64,000 nucleotides of DNA, from the NCBI GenBank assembly GCA_031257835.1, contig JAIRNY010000020.1, positions 1-64,000 on the forward strand. Reading direction: 5' to 3'. The position numbers were made by a program, and so were the translations under genes. Shown in pieces: positions 1 through 8,860 of this stretch. Under the pieces are notes generated by a model. That model saw only the letters and a program-made list of their open reading frames with translations. It did no database searches and was not told the DNA's origin. Positions within the stretch are counted from its first letter, which is position 1. Every line of letters starts with the position of its first letter. The DNA comes from Candidatus Endomicrobiellum cryptotermitis. Lineage in GTDB: Bacteria > Elusimicrobiota > Endomicrobiia > Endomicrobiales > Endomicrobiaceae.

Positions 1-313
1 AACTAGCAAAATGATAAGACAAGCAAGAGTTAACTGTATTTAGCTTCAAACAATGAATAAGGTCTGTCTAAAAACCTTAGCGCATATCCTTGCAATTATA
101 GGCATTAGGGTTTTTTAGACAGACCCCTTTTGCAATATTAAATGTTTATTGCTCATAGAACGCTCTTTAAGCTAACTCCGATAAGATATACTAAACTAGA
201 CCAACTTTGATTTGTTTTAAAAATAATGGCCTATCAAACAACAAATTACTACAACTTACTTGTTATATTACCAAATTTATCACCTAAAACTATTTCTAAA
301 TGACTCTTTTTTG
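1..313. repeat. Gene-free region with a diverged interspersed repeat
   Basis: No convincing gene. Apart from the MITE-like element at 61-126, bases around 10-25 (ATGATAAGACAA) and 137-210 (TTAAATGTTTATTGCTCAT, then alternating matches) resemble 47138-47230. In the second place the two blocks lie next to each other; here they are separated by the MITE-like element and some extra bases. The minus strand of both carries a short broken frame resembling YLKER.MSNKHL, possibly the start of a dead transposase, but the family cannot be named. The region lies downstream of tadC. Confidence 0.45.
61..126. mobile_element. Short MITE-like element, internally deleted copy
   Basis: A 66-bp element bounded by near-perfect terminal inverted repeats (GGTCTGTCTAAAAACC at the left, its complement at the right). 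The same termini and subterminal bases (CTTAGCGCATATCCTT on one side, ATTATAGG.ATTAGGG on the other) bound the 160-bp element at 59267-59426, in inverted orientation; this copy lacks the middle of the longer one. No reading frame is inside. It interrupts a second repeat that is continuous near 47.14-47.23 kb, which supports insertion as a unit. Clear target-site duplications are not visible. Confidence 0.7.
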
Positions 314-1192
314 CTAAAACCCTGCACTTAAAAAATTAATTGCAATAGGACCAAATATAACTATAAAGATTGTAGGGAATATTAACAAAACTAAAGGTAT
401 AAGAATTTTTACAGGAGCCTCATGAGCTCTTTTTTCTGCATTAGAGTAGATATCGTTTCTTAAAGAATTAGACAAACATTTAAAAGATTCAGCCATACCA
501 GACCCTGAATCTAAAGAAGTATTAATTACCCTAACAAAAAAAGAAAGTTCTTTAATATCTGTTTTATTAGTCATATCGTAAAAAGCAATTTTTTTATCGC
601 ATCCTAAAGATATCCTTGATAGGGCATTTTTAAAATCTAAAATTAAAGGGCCTTCCATTATTTGGATAACTTTGTCACACGCTCTATAAAAGTCTAATCC
701 AGAAGCCAACATAATTGAGAGTAAATCTGCTACGTCTGGAAGCTGTTTTAAAATAAGTTCGTTTCTCTTTTTTAATTGCTCTTTAATTTTTATAAGAGGT
801 AGAAAAAAAAACAACAAAGCAACCAAAGCAACAAGTAGAATATTAAAGCTTATAAATAGTGCACAAAATATAGCGCCAAAAACACCAGATAGTATTTGCA
901 CTACTAAAAACTGGTAAGGGTCAACCTCTTTAATATCAGATCTTATAGAACACAAATTTGATTTAATATTATTAATATAATCTAAAAACTTTTTGTTTTT
1001 GATATATTTAAACCAATATCCCAATTTCGATGCAATATTAAAAACAAAAAAAACTACAATATTTTTATTTTGTTTTTTATCTATAGAACTTTCTACTTTA
1101 CTAGCTTTTTTAACTTTAGATATTTTATCGCATATAACAAAAACAAAAGAAACCACAAAAATAGCAAAACTTAAATAAAAAAGTATTATCAT
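314..1192 (-). CDS. tadC: Tad pilus inner-membrane platform protein TadC (T2SSF domain)
   Basis: A 292-residue membrane protein of the type II secretion F family, the class that forms the inner-membrane platform of Tad/Flp pili. Hydrophobic segments lie at the N-terminus (about residues 1-20), at about 95-135 and at the C-terminus (LIPLVLLIFPTIFIVIFGP). Between them is the cytoplasmic T2SSF helical domain, with the typical LPDVADLLSIMLASGLDF start and a GSGMAESF stretch. It is the last gene of the minus-strand operon; its start codon abuts the stop of tadB at 1192, so the two are likely translationally coupled. Assignment to TadC rather than TadB rests on gene order and length. Confidence 0.85.
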   Translation of the reverse strand: MIILFYLSFAIFVVSFVFVICDKISKVKKASKVESSIDKKQNKNIVVFFVFNIASKLGYWFKYIKNKKFLDYINNIKSNLCSIRSDIKEVDPYQFLVVQILSGVFGAIFCALFISFNILLVALVALLFFFLPLIKIKEQLKKRNELILKQLPDVADLLSIMLASGLDFYRACDKVIQIMEGPLILDFKNALSRISLGCDKKIAFYDMTNKTDIKELSFFVRVINTSLDSGSGMAESFKCLSNSLRNDIYSNAEKRAHEAPVKILIPLVLLIFPTIFIVIFGPIAINFLSAGF

Positions 1193-2001
1193 TAAAAATC
1201 TATCTCCGTCATTTTTCTTATTACAAAAGAACCTAAAGTAACCATAAAAACAACTATTAAAAGTAAAATGTTGCCACTTGTAGTAACAAACAAAGGTTGT
1301 ATCATGTCAGGTTCTATTAAGTACATCATAAAAATTATAACAAAAGGAACCAAACTAACTATATTACCTGAAAGTTTACCCTGAGACGTCAACGCATCTA
1401 TTTTCGATTTAGCTGCAATTCTTTTAGACACTAATTCTATAATCTGTTCAAATATATCTCTTAAACTTGCACCCGTATCTTTAGATATTTCAATTGTATT
1501 TAACATAAACTTAAACTCTTTGCTGCTAGTTTTAGAAGATACTTGTTCTATTGCTTCATCAAAACTTAAACCTAATGATATAGATTTTGATATTCGTGCA
1601 AATTCGCTTTTTATAGGCTCTCTAAGTTCATTTTCTACATCAAATATAGCATTTGCTATAGTGCGCCCTGCACCTAAAGAATTCTTTATAATAGTTAAAG
1701 CTTCTACAATTTGTGCATCAATAATGTTTGAAGTCTTTTGTTTTTTTAGATAGCTTAAGTGCCAGTAAAAATAAACACACAAAACACATAAAATGACAGA
1801 AAAGACAATATTTTGCATTACGATAAAAGATATAACAAGCACACCAAATAAAAAAATAATCTTTTTTCTTTTAAAAACTAAATTTGTAAAATTTGATCTA
1901 TTGCCAAACTTTTTATTCTGTATTAGATTAATATTTAAAATAAAATACATTAAGCAAAATGTGCATACAAATATAGAAAACAAAAATAAAACTTCTTTCA
2001 T
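1192..2001 (-). CDS. tadB: Tad pilus inner-membrane platform protein TadB (T2SSF domain)
   Basis: A 269-residue type II secretion F family protein, partner of TadC in the Tad pilus platform. It has N-terminal membrane segments (about 1-25 and 45-85), a cytoplasmic T2SSF domain (IVEALTIIKNSLGAGRTIANA, then GASLRDIFEQIIELVSKRIAAKSKI) and two C-terminal membrane segments. The GAS.RDIFEQI pattern is typical of TadB. The start overlaps the end of the ATPase gene by 4 bp (ATGA type), showing tight coupling. Length is near the usual 270-320 residues. Confidence 0.87.
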   Translation of the reverse strand: MKEVLFLFSIFVCTFCLMYFILNINLIQNKKFGNRSNFTNLVFKRKKIIFLFGVLVISFIVMQNIVFSVILCVLCVYFYWHLSYLKKQKTSNIIDAQIVEALTIIKNSLGAGRTIANAIFDVENELREPIKSEFARISKSISLGLSFDEAIEQVSSKTSSKEFKFMLNTIEISKDTGASLRDIFEQIIELVSKRIAAKSKIDALTSQGKLSGNIVSLVPFVIIFMMYLIEPDMIQPLFVTTSGNILLLIVVFMVTLGSFVIRKMTEIDF

Positions 2002-3998
2002 TTAAAGCACTCCATATCTACATTAACCCCATTTTGATAGGCACAATTAATGAATTCTGGAATATAATCACAAAATACAAAATCTCCAGAAACAACATTA
2101 TTCTCAAAAGATTTTTGAACATATTTAAAAATAGGATTTATTTCATATATCTTATCATCGCTTGTTCTATTTATGTGAGAAATTGATGATATTTTTCTTG
2201 AACCGTCTTGATATCTTGCAAGTTGCACAATAACATCAACAGCAGACGCAACTTGTGCGATTATAGACTCTTCAGGAATTTCTATTCCAGACATAAAAAT
2301 CATTGTTACAAGTCTAGAAATAGCATCTTTAGGAGAGTTGGCATGCAAAGTAGTAAGACTGCCTTCATGCCCTGTAGACATTGCCTGTAACATATCTAAA
2401 GCTTCTCCACTGCGACACTCACCAACAATTATTCTATCTGGCCTCATTCTTAAAGCATTTACAACAAGTTTTCTAATGTTTATTTCTCCTATACCTTCCT
2501 GAGATTTAGGTCTACTTTCAAGCCTTACAACATGCTTCTGTTGTAAGTTGAGTTCTAAAGAATCTTCTATAGTTATTAGTCTTTCATTTGCAGGAATAAA
2601 AGAAGAAATTATGTTTAGCAAAGTAGTTTTGCCTGTACCAGTACCGCCAGAAACAATAATATTTTTCTTTAACAATATAGCTGCTTTTAAAAATTCTACC
2701 ATTTCTTTACTTATACTTTTTGAAAAAAGCAAAGAATCTATTAAAAGTTTATCTTTAGAAAATTTCCTTATTGTTACAATACTACCATCTAAAGATATAG
2801 GACTTATCACAACATTAACCCTAGACCCATCTTTAAGCCTAGCGTCAACAATAGGGGAAGCTTCATCAACGTGCCTTCCAACTTGACGAATTATCCTATC
2901 TATAATTATTTTAAGATTTGCTTCGCTTGAAAATGACAAGCCTGTTTTAGATATTTTCCCAGATCTTTCAACAAATATATTATTATAACCATTTACCATT
3001 ATTTCTGTAATTGAAGAATCTTCTAGCAAATCTTCTAAAATTCCAAGGCCTGATATTTCACTACAAAGCTCTTTATTTAACCTATTTAAAATCTCTCCTG
3101 GTATATTTAAGTTATTAGCCTTTATTATTTTAAATATGAGAGTTCTTATGATATTACGTAATTTTTTTTCATCTTCTTCCTCAGAGAACTCTTTCATTTC
3201 TTCTACAAGCATCTTCTGTATACTGTTTTTAAGCTCTATGTAAACATTTTCATTTTGGTAGTAACTAATACTAGACGTGTCCTTACATTTTGTTTGCAAA
3301 GAATTTAAAGTTACAATTTTTTCTAAAGCTAAAACATAAGAATTTGATTTATCTCTATAAGAAAATGTTGGCGACAATATTTGTTCTTGAATAGAAGTAT
3401 CAAAATCTGCACTAACAATATCACTTATACCAAAACTTTCTAGCATTCTATCACAATAAAAATCATAATTTAAATTAAGTTTAAACAATATAAAATCTAA
3501 CCCACTATTAATAGAGTTGTATTCTTGCAAAGATAAAACTGTGTTTTTTGTAGACAGACTATCAGAAAAATAAGGTATAAGACAATGTTTTGCTTCTTTA
3601 ATTAAATATAAAACATTTTTACTCTTCTGGCATGGCAAAATAACATAAACATTGTTAAAATATATGTCCAAAACAGATAAAAGATAAACAACATTTCCTA
3701 TGCTATCTACACTTTCAAACGTGCTTTTAATGCACAAAACACTAGCAGTTCCACTAGAAGATAAATAATCTTTTATAATGCTAAAATTTCCACCCGGCAA
3801 AACAGGTAAAATATCTTCTACATACTTTACCGAATTTTTATAAATAGACCAAAAAGCACTAGGATCTGACACTGAAAAATCAACAATAATACTATCAATT
3901 TTTTTATTAAAATTTACAGAATCTAATCCATACGCAATAAGATTGCACTGTAATAAAGAAATACTGTTTGGAGATATTAAAAGCATTTTATGCCTCAA
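1998..3998 (-). CDS. tadA: Tad pilus assembly ATPase TadA/CpaF with TadZ-like N-terminal extension
   Basis: The secretion ATPase that powers Flp pilus assembly. Residues about 250-640 form a complete CpaF/TadA module: a helical N-domain (GILEDLLEDSSITEIMVNG), Walker A GGTGTGKT at 451-458, Asp box (TIEDSLEL), Walker B-like region (RPDRIIVGE) and His box (GSLTTLHANSP). The protein is 666 residues, about 200 longer than usual. Residues 1-230 resemble a ParA/TadZ (CpaE) domain without a Walker A motif: a degraded Rossmann-like stretch (NNVYVILP) followed by a ParA-type tail (FGISDIVSADFD, then SPTFSYRDKSNSYVLALEKIV). I infer a TadZ-TadA fusion. No separate tadZ is nearby. A methionine at residue 5 could also serve as start. 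Confidence 0.9.
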   Translation of the reverse strand: MRHKMLLISPNSISLLQCNLIAYGLDSVNFNKKIDSIIVDFSVSDPSAFWSIYKNSVKYVEDILPVLPGGNFSIIKDYLSSSGTASVLCIKSTFESVDSIGNVVYLLSVLDIYFNNVYVILPCQKSKNVLYLIKEAKHCLIPYFSDSLSTKNTVLSLQEYNSINSGLDFILFKLNLNYDFYCDRMLESFGISDIVSADFDTSIQEQILSPTFSYRDKSNSYVLALEKIVTLNSLQTKCKDTSSISYYQNENVYIELKNSIQKMLVEEMKEFSEEEDEKKLRNIIRTLIFKIIKANNLNIPGEILNRLNKELCSEISGLGILEDLLEDSSITEIMVNGYNNIFVERSGKISKTGLSFSSEANLKIIIDRIIRQVGRHVDEASPIVDARLKDGSRVNVVISPISLDGSIVTIRKFSKDKLLIDSLLFSKSISKEMVEFLKAAILLKKNIIVSGGTGTGKTTLLNIISSFIPANERLITIEDSLELNLQQKHVVRLESRPKSQEGIGEINIRKLVVNALRMRPDRIIVGECRSGEALDMLQAMSTGHEGSLTTLHANSPKDAISRLVTMIFMSGIEIPEESIIAQVASAVDVIVQLARYQDGSRKISSISHINRTSDDKIYEINPIFKYVQKSFENNVVSGDFVFCDYIPEFINCAYQNGVNVDMECFK

Positions 3999-4006
3999 AT
4001 AAATTA

Positions 4007-4837
4007 TTATTTGTTTACCTTTGCATACTTGTTTATTATCTCTAAAACTTCTTTTTGATTTGTAAGTTTTACGTCTTTTGAATAATTTTGATTACTTATG
4101 ACTCTTGAAATATCTTTAATTATAGACGAAACTTTTAAAGGCTCAACATCATAACTTTTTGTGTCACCAGCAGGTCTTATTAAATATTTTAAACTGCCTT
4201 TTTGAGAAAAAAGAATAACTTTTTGAGCATCTTCTACAGATAATGCCAAAGTCAACACGTTGACATTACTAAGCTCATCATCTTGTTTTTTTACTAAGCC
4301 TATACAACTGTTACCTACAGCTAAAACAAAAACATCTTGCGCTACGGAAAATACTGTTTCTTGTAACTGCCTATTAGAATCTGTATATTCTATTACTGCA
4401 TAAATATCTATTTTATTCCCTGGAGATAAAACACTTACATTATCTACATCAAAAGCTATAGATATAGCCTTTTTGCCTTCTGGAATTAAATTACTTATTC
4501 CATATTCACTTATTCTCGATAATTTAGTTGAAAGGATTTGCTCATTTTCCTCTATTGTATTTAACGATATATATTCACAAGTGCCGTCCGGCAAAAAAAG
4601 TTCTTTTATATCATTAAAAACTCTTGGTTGAGCATACTCTTTAGGGACGTATTTCTCCAAAAGCATATCTTGCTTTATAACTGTACCTTGAGGTATAACC
4701 TGCAAAGCAACGACCACTTTAACTGGTTCAAGCATAATTTTATATTTCGTTTCCACGTCAGAAATATAAACATATGCAAAAAACAAAGAAAGTATTGCAA
4801 AAATTAAAGCTATAAGTAATACTTTTTTATTATTCAT
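4007..4837 (-). CDS. cpaB: Flp pilus assembly protein CpaB/RcpC (SAF domain)
   Basis: A 276-residue periplasmic Tad pilus protein. It has one N-terminal membrane anchor (about residues 5-25), then a SAF domain (VKVVVALQVIPQGTVIKQDML; later EGKKAISIAFDVDNVSVLSPG), the classic CpaB/RcpC layout in which the second half (RcpC) is thought to contact the secretin or peptidoglycan. It sits 8 bp before the ATPase gene and 6 bp after the flp pilin gene in the same operon. No secretin (rcpA/cpaC) is in the window, so the outer-membrane part must be elsewhere or lost. Confidence 0.88.
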   Translation of the reverse strand: MNNKKVLLIALIFAILSLFFAYVYISDVETKYKIMLEPVKVVVALQVIPQGTVIKQDMLLEKYVPKEYAQPRVFNDIKELFLPDGTCEYISLNTIEENEQILSTKLSRISEYGISNLIPEGKKAISIAFDVDNVSVLSPGNKIDIYAVIEYTDSNRQLQETVFSVAQDVFVLAVGNSCIGLVKKQDDELSNVNVLTLALSVEDAQKVILFSQKGSLKYLIRPAGDTKSYDVEPLKVSSIIKDISRVISNQNYSKDVKLTNQKEVLEIINKYAKVNK

Positions 4838-4843
4838 GTGTAT

Positions 4844-5017
4844 TTATTCTTTATCTGCTTTTTGAATAACTTTTGTTGCGATTTCAAACTTATTTTTAAC
4901 TTTTTTCCCTAAAGATTTATATGCAACAAAAACAATACCTACTACAACTGCTACAATCAGAATATACTCTACCATCCCTTGCCCTTTATGTCTTTTAATC
5001 CAGTTAAAGTTTAGCAT
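4844..5017 (-). CDS. flp: Flp/Fap type IVb prepilin
   Basis: A 57-residue gene read directly from the minus strand. The product starts MLNFNWIKRHKGQGMVEYIL: a short basic leader, then the G-Q-G-M-V-E-Y processing and assembly motif of Flp prepilins with the conserved Glu and Tyr, a hydrophobic helix (ILIVAVVVGIVFVAY) and a short basic C-terminus. This is the major pilin subunit cleaved by a TadV-type peptidase; no tadV is in the window. It lies between tadE and cpaB, the expected place in a tad operon. It is short enough to be missed by automatic gene calling. Confidence 0.88.
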   Translation of the reverse strand: MLNFNWIKRHKGQGMVEYILIVAVVVGIVFVAYKSLGKKVKNKFEIATKVIQKADKE

Positions 5018-5051
5018 CTACTATCTCCCCTTACACTTTATTTTTTTCGCT

Positions 5052-5504
5052 TTAGAGACTACCAGCCCCTGATAAAACTTCTAGTTTAGAGTTTATATTA
5101 ATATTTTCTTTACCAATAACTTTTAATACTTTTGGAATTTTGTATGAATACGTTATCTCTACAAAAGATTTTTTCGGAACTAACCATTTACTACAATCAA
5201 GAACATTATCATTAGGTTTATAATCATTTATCTGAACTACTACATTTAGCCTATTTAAATCTAAAATTCTGCCAAGTGTTCTTGTATTGCAGAGATAATC
5301 TTTTATATCATTTTCTATATATTTTTTGTCAAAATCTGTATAAGCAATCAAATCCACACCGTACTTTGTAGCAGTTACAATTTGTTGCCAACTTAGCATA
5401 AGACTAGCAAACCAAACAATTGAAAAAAGAAAAACAACAATTAAAGGAGAAATTAAAGCAGCCTCAACTAATGCTTGCCCCCTTAATTGTTTAAAGTATT
5501 CCAT
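5052..5504 (-). CDS. tadE: TadE-like pseudopilin
   Basis: A 150-residue protein with a TadE-type N-terminus: basic leader, then GQALVEAALISPLIVVFLFSI, the hydrophobic signal-anchor with the conserved Glu used by TadE/TadF pseudopilins. The rest is a soluble periplasmic domain. TadE/F are minor pilins processed by the same peptidase as Flp. It is the first pilus gene of the operon and starts 3 bp after the stop of the upstream RND gene, so it may share that gene's transcript. TadF or TadG are not seen. Confidence 0.8.
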   Translation of the reverse strand: MEYFKQLRGQALVEAALISPLIVVFLFSIVWFASLMLSWQQIVTATKYGVDLIAYTDFDKKYIENDIKDYLCNTRTLGRILDLNRLNVVVQINDYKPNDNVLDCSKWLVPKKSFVEITYSYKIPKVLKVIGKENININSKLEVLSGAGSL

Positions 5505-5507
5505 AAT

Positions 5508-8500
5508 TTATAAATCCTGTTTATGTAGTTCTTCTTCTGGATAGTCTATCATTCTTTTTGCAGGTCTTTTTACAAGTTTTCTTAAAAACAATCTAAAATT
5601 GTCCATATACTCAAAGATTGCAGGCACAACAATTAACGTAAGTATTGTAGAGCTTACAACTCCACCTATAACAACTATTCCCATACCTCTTCTAAACTGG
5701 CCAACTTCGCTAAGACCTAACGCTGTTGGAAGCATGCCAGCTATAAGAGCAAAAGATGTCATAAGTATAGGGCGAAGTCTTACAACGCCTGCTTTCACTA
5801 TAGCATCGTTCATACTTAAACCATTTCTCATTTGTTGTTGAACATAATCCACTAAAAGGATAGAATTCTTAGCTACAATACCAAGAAGCATTATCATGCC
5901 AATAAGTGTAAACATGTCAATCGACTGTCTTGCAATAAGCAAAGCACAAAGTCCACCTATGATAGCTAAAGGAAGTGCCGTCATAATTGTAAACGGAGTA
6001 ATAACGGACTCATATAAACTTGCAAGGACCATGAAGATAAATATTACAGATAAACCTGCAGCAATAATAATACTCTTAAACATCTCTGAAATATCTGCTG
6101 CGTTTCCATAAAGACCAAAATGCACATATTTCCATTTTTCTAAATTTTCTGGTTTTGCTTTTTCTTCATTAAATATTCTAATTGCTTCTGTTTGTATTTC
6201 ACCTATTGCTCCACCTGCTGCAAGATTGCCCTCAACTGAAACATAGCGCACTCTATCTTCTCTAAATATCTGTGTAGGACCTTCAGCCATTTCTATAGAT
6301 GCAACATTTTTTAATTTTACAAGTTTATTATTAACATTGTTTACATAAATGCTGTCTAAATTTTGAACAATATCTTGCTGATCTTCTGCAAACCTAACTT
6401 TTATATCGTACTCTAAACCATGCTCTCTAAACTTGCCGGCTAATGCTCCATCTATCATAGCTCTAACTTCGTTACCAACAACAACAGAACTTACACCATA
6501 ATCTTCCATCTTCTTAGAGTCCATTTGTATTTGTACTTCAGGTTTGCCAATTTTATAGTTGGAATGCACATCCACAAAGTAAGGTATCTCTTTAAATCTC
6601 TTTATTAAAGTTTGAGCAACATCGTATAAAACATCTATGCTATCTCCATTGAGTTGCATAATAAATTCACTTTCTCCACCACCAAAGCTTTGCCTTACTA
6701 TAGAAACTTCTAACTCATCTTTAAACTTTTCTTCAAAAACTTCTCTAAGGAAGTCTTTCATTTGTGAGCTTGAACGAGTTCTTTTAGGAGTATCTTTTTT
6801 ACCAAAAAGTCCAAAAAATTTCACGTGAGAGTCTGCAGGAATCATCCTTACATATATACTTGCTTGACTTGCAAGAGAAGAAAACATTCCACTTTGTCCT
6901 ACCGCTACAGAAACAAGCTCTATATTTTGGTCGTTCATCAATATTTGTTCCACTTCTTTAGTATATTTGTCCATCTGATCTAAAGATGTTCCCGGTTTAG
7001 CTTGTAAATTAATATTAAATTCCCCCCACTCAGCAGCAGGCATAAAAGTAGCTTTTAGATATTTTTTCGACAATCCTATAGTAAAAACAAACACAAATAT
7101 AGCAATAGCAAGAGTAGCAAATTTCCAACTTACAGAGAAATGTCTGTTATTTTTGACAAACTTAAAATCTAATACTTTTGCTTCTACAATAAAATAAATA
7201 AATTTTTTGTATGAACGCTCTAAAACATTAAAACTCTTATTAAACCAATCTACTGTAACACTTCTAAAAAGTTTAATTACTATTTCTTGGATTTTCCATT
7301 TTTTTACTTTTTTAGCATTATGGTCAGGAATCATGTACGCTGAAAGCAAAGGTGCAATTGTTAAAGCATCTAATATAGATATTAACATAGCAAAAACAAC
7401 TGTTAACCCAAACTCTTTAAAAAATTGTCCCATAACACCGCTTAAAAACGCCATAGGTAAAAATACCGCTACAACAGTGCCTGTTGTAGCTATAACAGCC
7501 AAAGTAACTTCATTTGTGCCATCTAAAGCTGCTTTTATTGGGTTTGCACCTTCTTGGTAATGTCTAAAAATGTTTTCTCTAACAACAATAGCATCATCAA
7601 TTAACAGGCCTACAGCTAGTGACAATGCCATTAAAGACAACACATTTAAGCTAAACCCAAAAGCATACATAAAAACAAAAGAGCCTATTAAACTGTTTGG
7701 CAAAGAAAGCGCTGTAATAAAAGTTGAACGCCAGCTAGCTAAAAAGAAATAAACAACTAGAACTGCAAGGAAAACACCTTCAATAATTGTAGATTTGACA
7801 TTTTCTATGTTCATTCTTACGCCATTGGCCGCATCAGAAATCATAGTAAGTTGAGGTTTTCCGTCATACTGTAAATATTTTTGATTAACCTCTTCAATTT
7901 TTTTCTTTAGTCCATTTGATATTGCTACATCATTACCTTTTGCCTGCCTATAAATTTGCAATAATAAAGCAGGCTCTGAAACAAACTTGCCATCTTCTAC
8001 AACGTCTATTCTTGCACGTGAAACTTCTTTTACAACACCATCCTCTATTACGGCAACGTCGTCAACTGTAACATGTTTATCATTGCCCAAAAAATTTACA
8101 ACAACATCGTTAATCTGAGATATAGATTTAAACTCGCCAAGAGTTCTAAACTCTACTTCGTTTACTCCTCTATTTACTTTTCCTGCAGGGATATTTAAAG
8201 AGTTTAACTTAATTTTTGCTGCAAGAGATGTAAGTGTAAGTTCATAATTTTTAAGTTTTTTCTTATCTGCGTTAATATGTATTTCTCTTTTTTGGCCACC
8301 AATAATATTAATTTGCGATACTCCAGAAACTTGAGCCAAATCTTTGGAAACTACATCATCAGCAAAATCATACATTTGTTTAGGACTAAGACCTTTTGCT
8401 TTTAAACTAACAGTTCCTATAGGAAGACTGTTAATATCTGCTTTCATTATCACTGGCTCTTTTATATTGTCAGGTAAGTCAAGTCTAATTTGTCCTACTT

Positions 8501-8831
8501 TATCCCTAACTTCTTGAGTTGCTATATCAGGATCTTTAGAAAGTTGAAACTCGCAGAAAACTATAGACATGTTATCTTGGTTTATTGAACTGACGTGCTT
8601 TAAAGCTGAAACTCCACTAACAGCATCTTCTATAGGCTTTGAAACAAGTTGCTCTATTTCTGCTACGCCTGCGCCAGGGTAAGCAGTCATAATTAAAACA
8701 TACGGAAACTCTACATCAGGAAACATCCTAACGCTAAGCTTACTTAAAGAAATTGTTCCCAAAATAATAAACACTATAAGTAATGCCATTATAAAAGTTG
8801 GCCGTTTAATTGCTATTTTTGCTAGATTCAT
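5508..8831 (-). CDS. RND family efflux transporter (HAE1/AcrB type)
   Basis: A 1107-residue inner-membrane proton-driven exporter. It shows the full RND layout: TM1 (PTFIMALLIVFIILGTISL), a large periplasmic loop with porter repeats (FPDVEFPYVLIMTAYPGAGVAEIE), TM2-6 with the TM4 proton-relay acids (LIDDAIVVREN), a second periplasmic loop and TM8-12 with the TM10 Lys (AKNSILLVDY). The length is slightly above the usual 1030-1050 because of an insert after TM6 and a charged C-terminal tail. The substrate cannot be told from sequence. It follows a tolC gene by 29 bp, but no membrane fusion (adaptor) protein gene is adjacent, which is unusual. Confidence 0.93.
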   Translation of the reverse strand: MNLAKIAIKRPTFIMALLIVFIILGTISLSKLSVRMFPDVEFPYVLIMTAYPGAGVAEIEQLVSKPIEDAVSGVSALKHVSSINQDNMSIVFCEFQLSKDPDIATQEVRDKVGQIRLDLPDNIKEPVIMKADINSLPIGTVSLKAKGLSPKQMYDFADDVVSKDLAQVSGVSQINIIGGQKREIHINADKKKLKNYELTLTSLAAKIKLNSLNIPAGKVNRGVNEVEFRTLGEFKSISQINDVVVNFLGNDKHVTVDDVAVIEDGVVKEVSRARIDVVEDGKFVSEPALLLQIYRQAKGNDVAISNGLKKKIEEVNQKYLQYDGKPQLTMISDAANGVRMNIENVKSTIIEGVFLAVLVVYFFLASWRSTFITALSLPNSLIGSFVFMYAFGFSLNVLSLMALSLAVGLLIDDAIVVRENIFRHYQEGANPIKAALDGTNEVTLAVIATTGTVVAVFLPMAFLSGVMGQFFKEFGLTVVFAMLISILDALTIAPLLSAYMIPDHNAKKVKKWKIQEIVIKLFRSVTVDWFNKSFNVLERSYKKFIYFIVEAKVLDFKFVKNNRHFSVSWKFATLAIAIFVFVFTIGLSKKYLKATFMPAAEWGEFNINLQAKPGTSLDQMDKYTKEVEQILMNDQNIELVSVAVGQSGMFSSLASQASIYVRMIPADSHVKFFGLFGKKDTPKRTRSSSQMKDFLREVFEEKFKDELEVSIVRQSFGGGESEFIMQLNGDSIDVLYDVAQTLIKRFKEIPYFVDVHSNYKIGKPEVQIQMDSKKMEDYGVSSVVVGNEVRAMIDGALAGKFREHGLEYDIKVRFAEDQQDIVQNLDSIYVNNVNNKLVKLKNVASIEMAEGPTQIFREDRVRYVSVEGNLAAGGAIGEIQTEAIRIFNEEKAKPENLEKWKYVHFGLYGNAADISEMFKSIIIAAGLSVIFIFMVLASLYESVITPFTIMTALPLAIIGGLCALLIARQSIDMFTLIGMIMLLGIVAKNSILLVDYVQQQMRNGLSMNDAIVKAGVVRLRPILMTSFALIAGMLPTALGLSEVGQFRRGMGIVVIGGVVSSTILTLIVVPAIFEYMDNFRLFLRKLVKRPAKRMIDYPEEELHKQDL

Positions 8832-8860
8832 TATATTATTCCTCTAAACTGTAATACTTT

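Noticed and set aside
61-126. Simple terminator hairpin downstream of tadC
   Set aside because: It could fold as a hairpin, but the matching ends and interior with the 160-bp copy at 59267-59426 identify it as an element.
993-1178. Plus-strand frame of 61 codons over tadC
   Set aside because: Opposite-strand shadow of a clear TadC reading frame; low-complexity product. The same applies to other antisense frames over topA, groEL, hydB, pgk, gapA, proA and pdxA.
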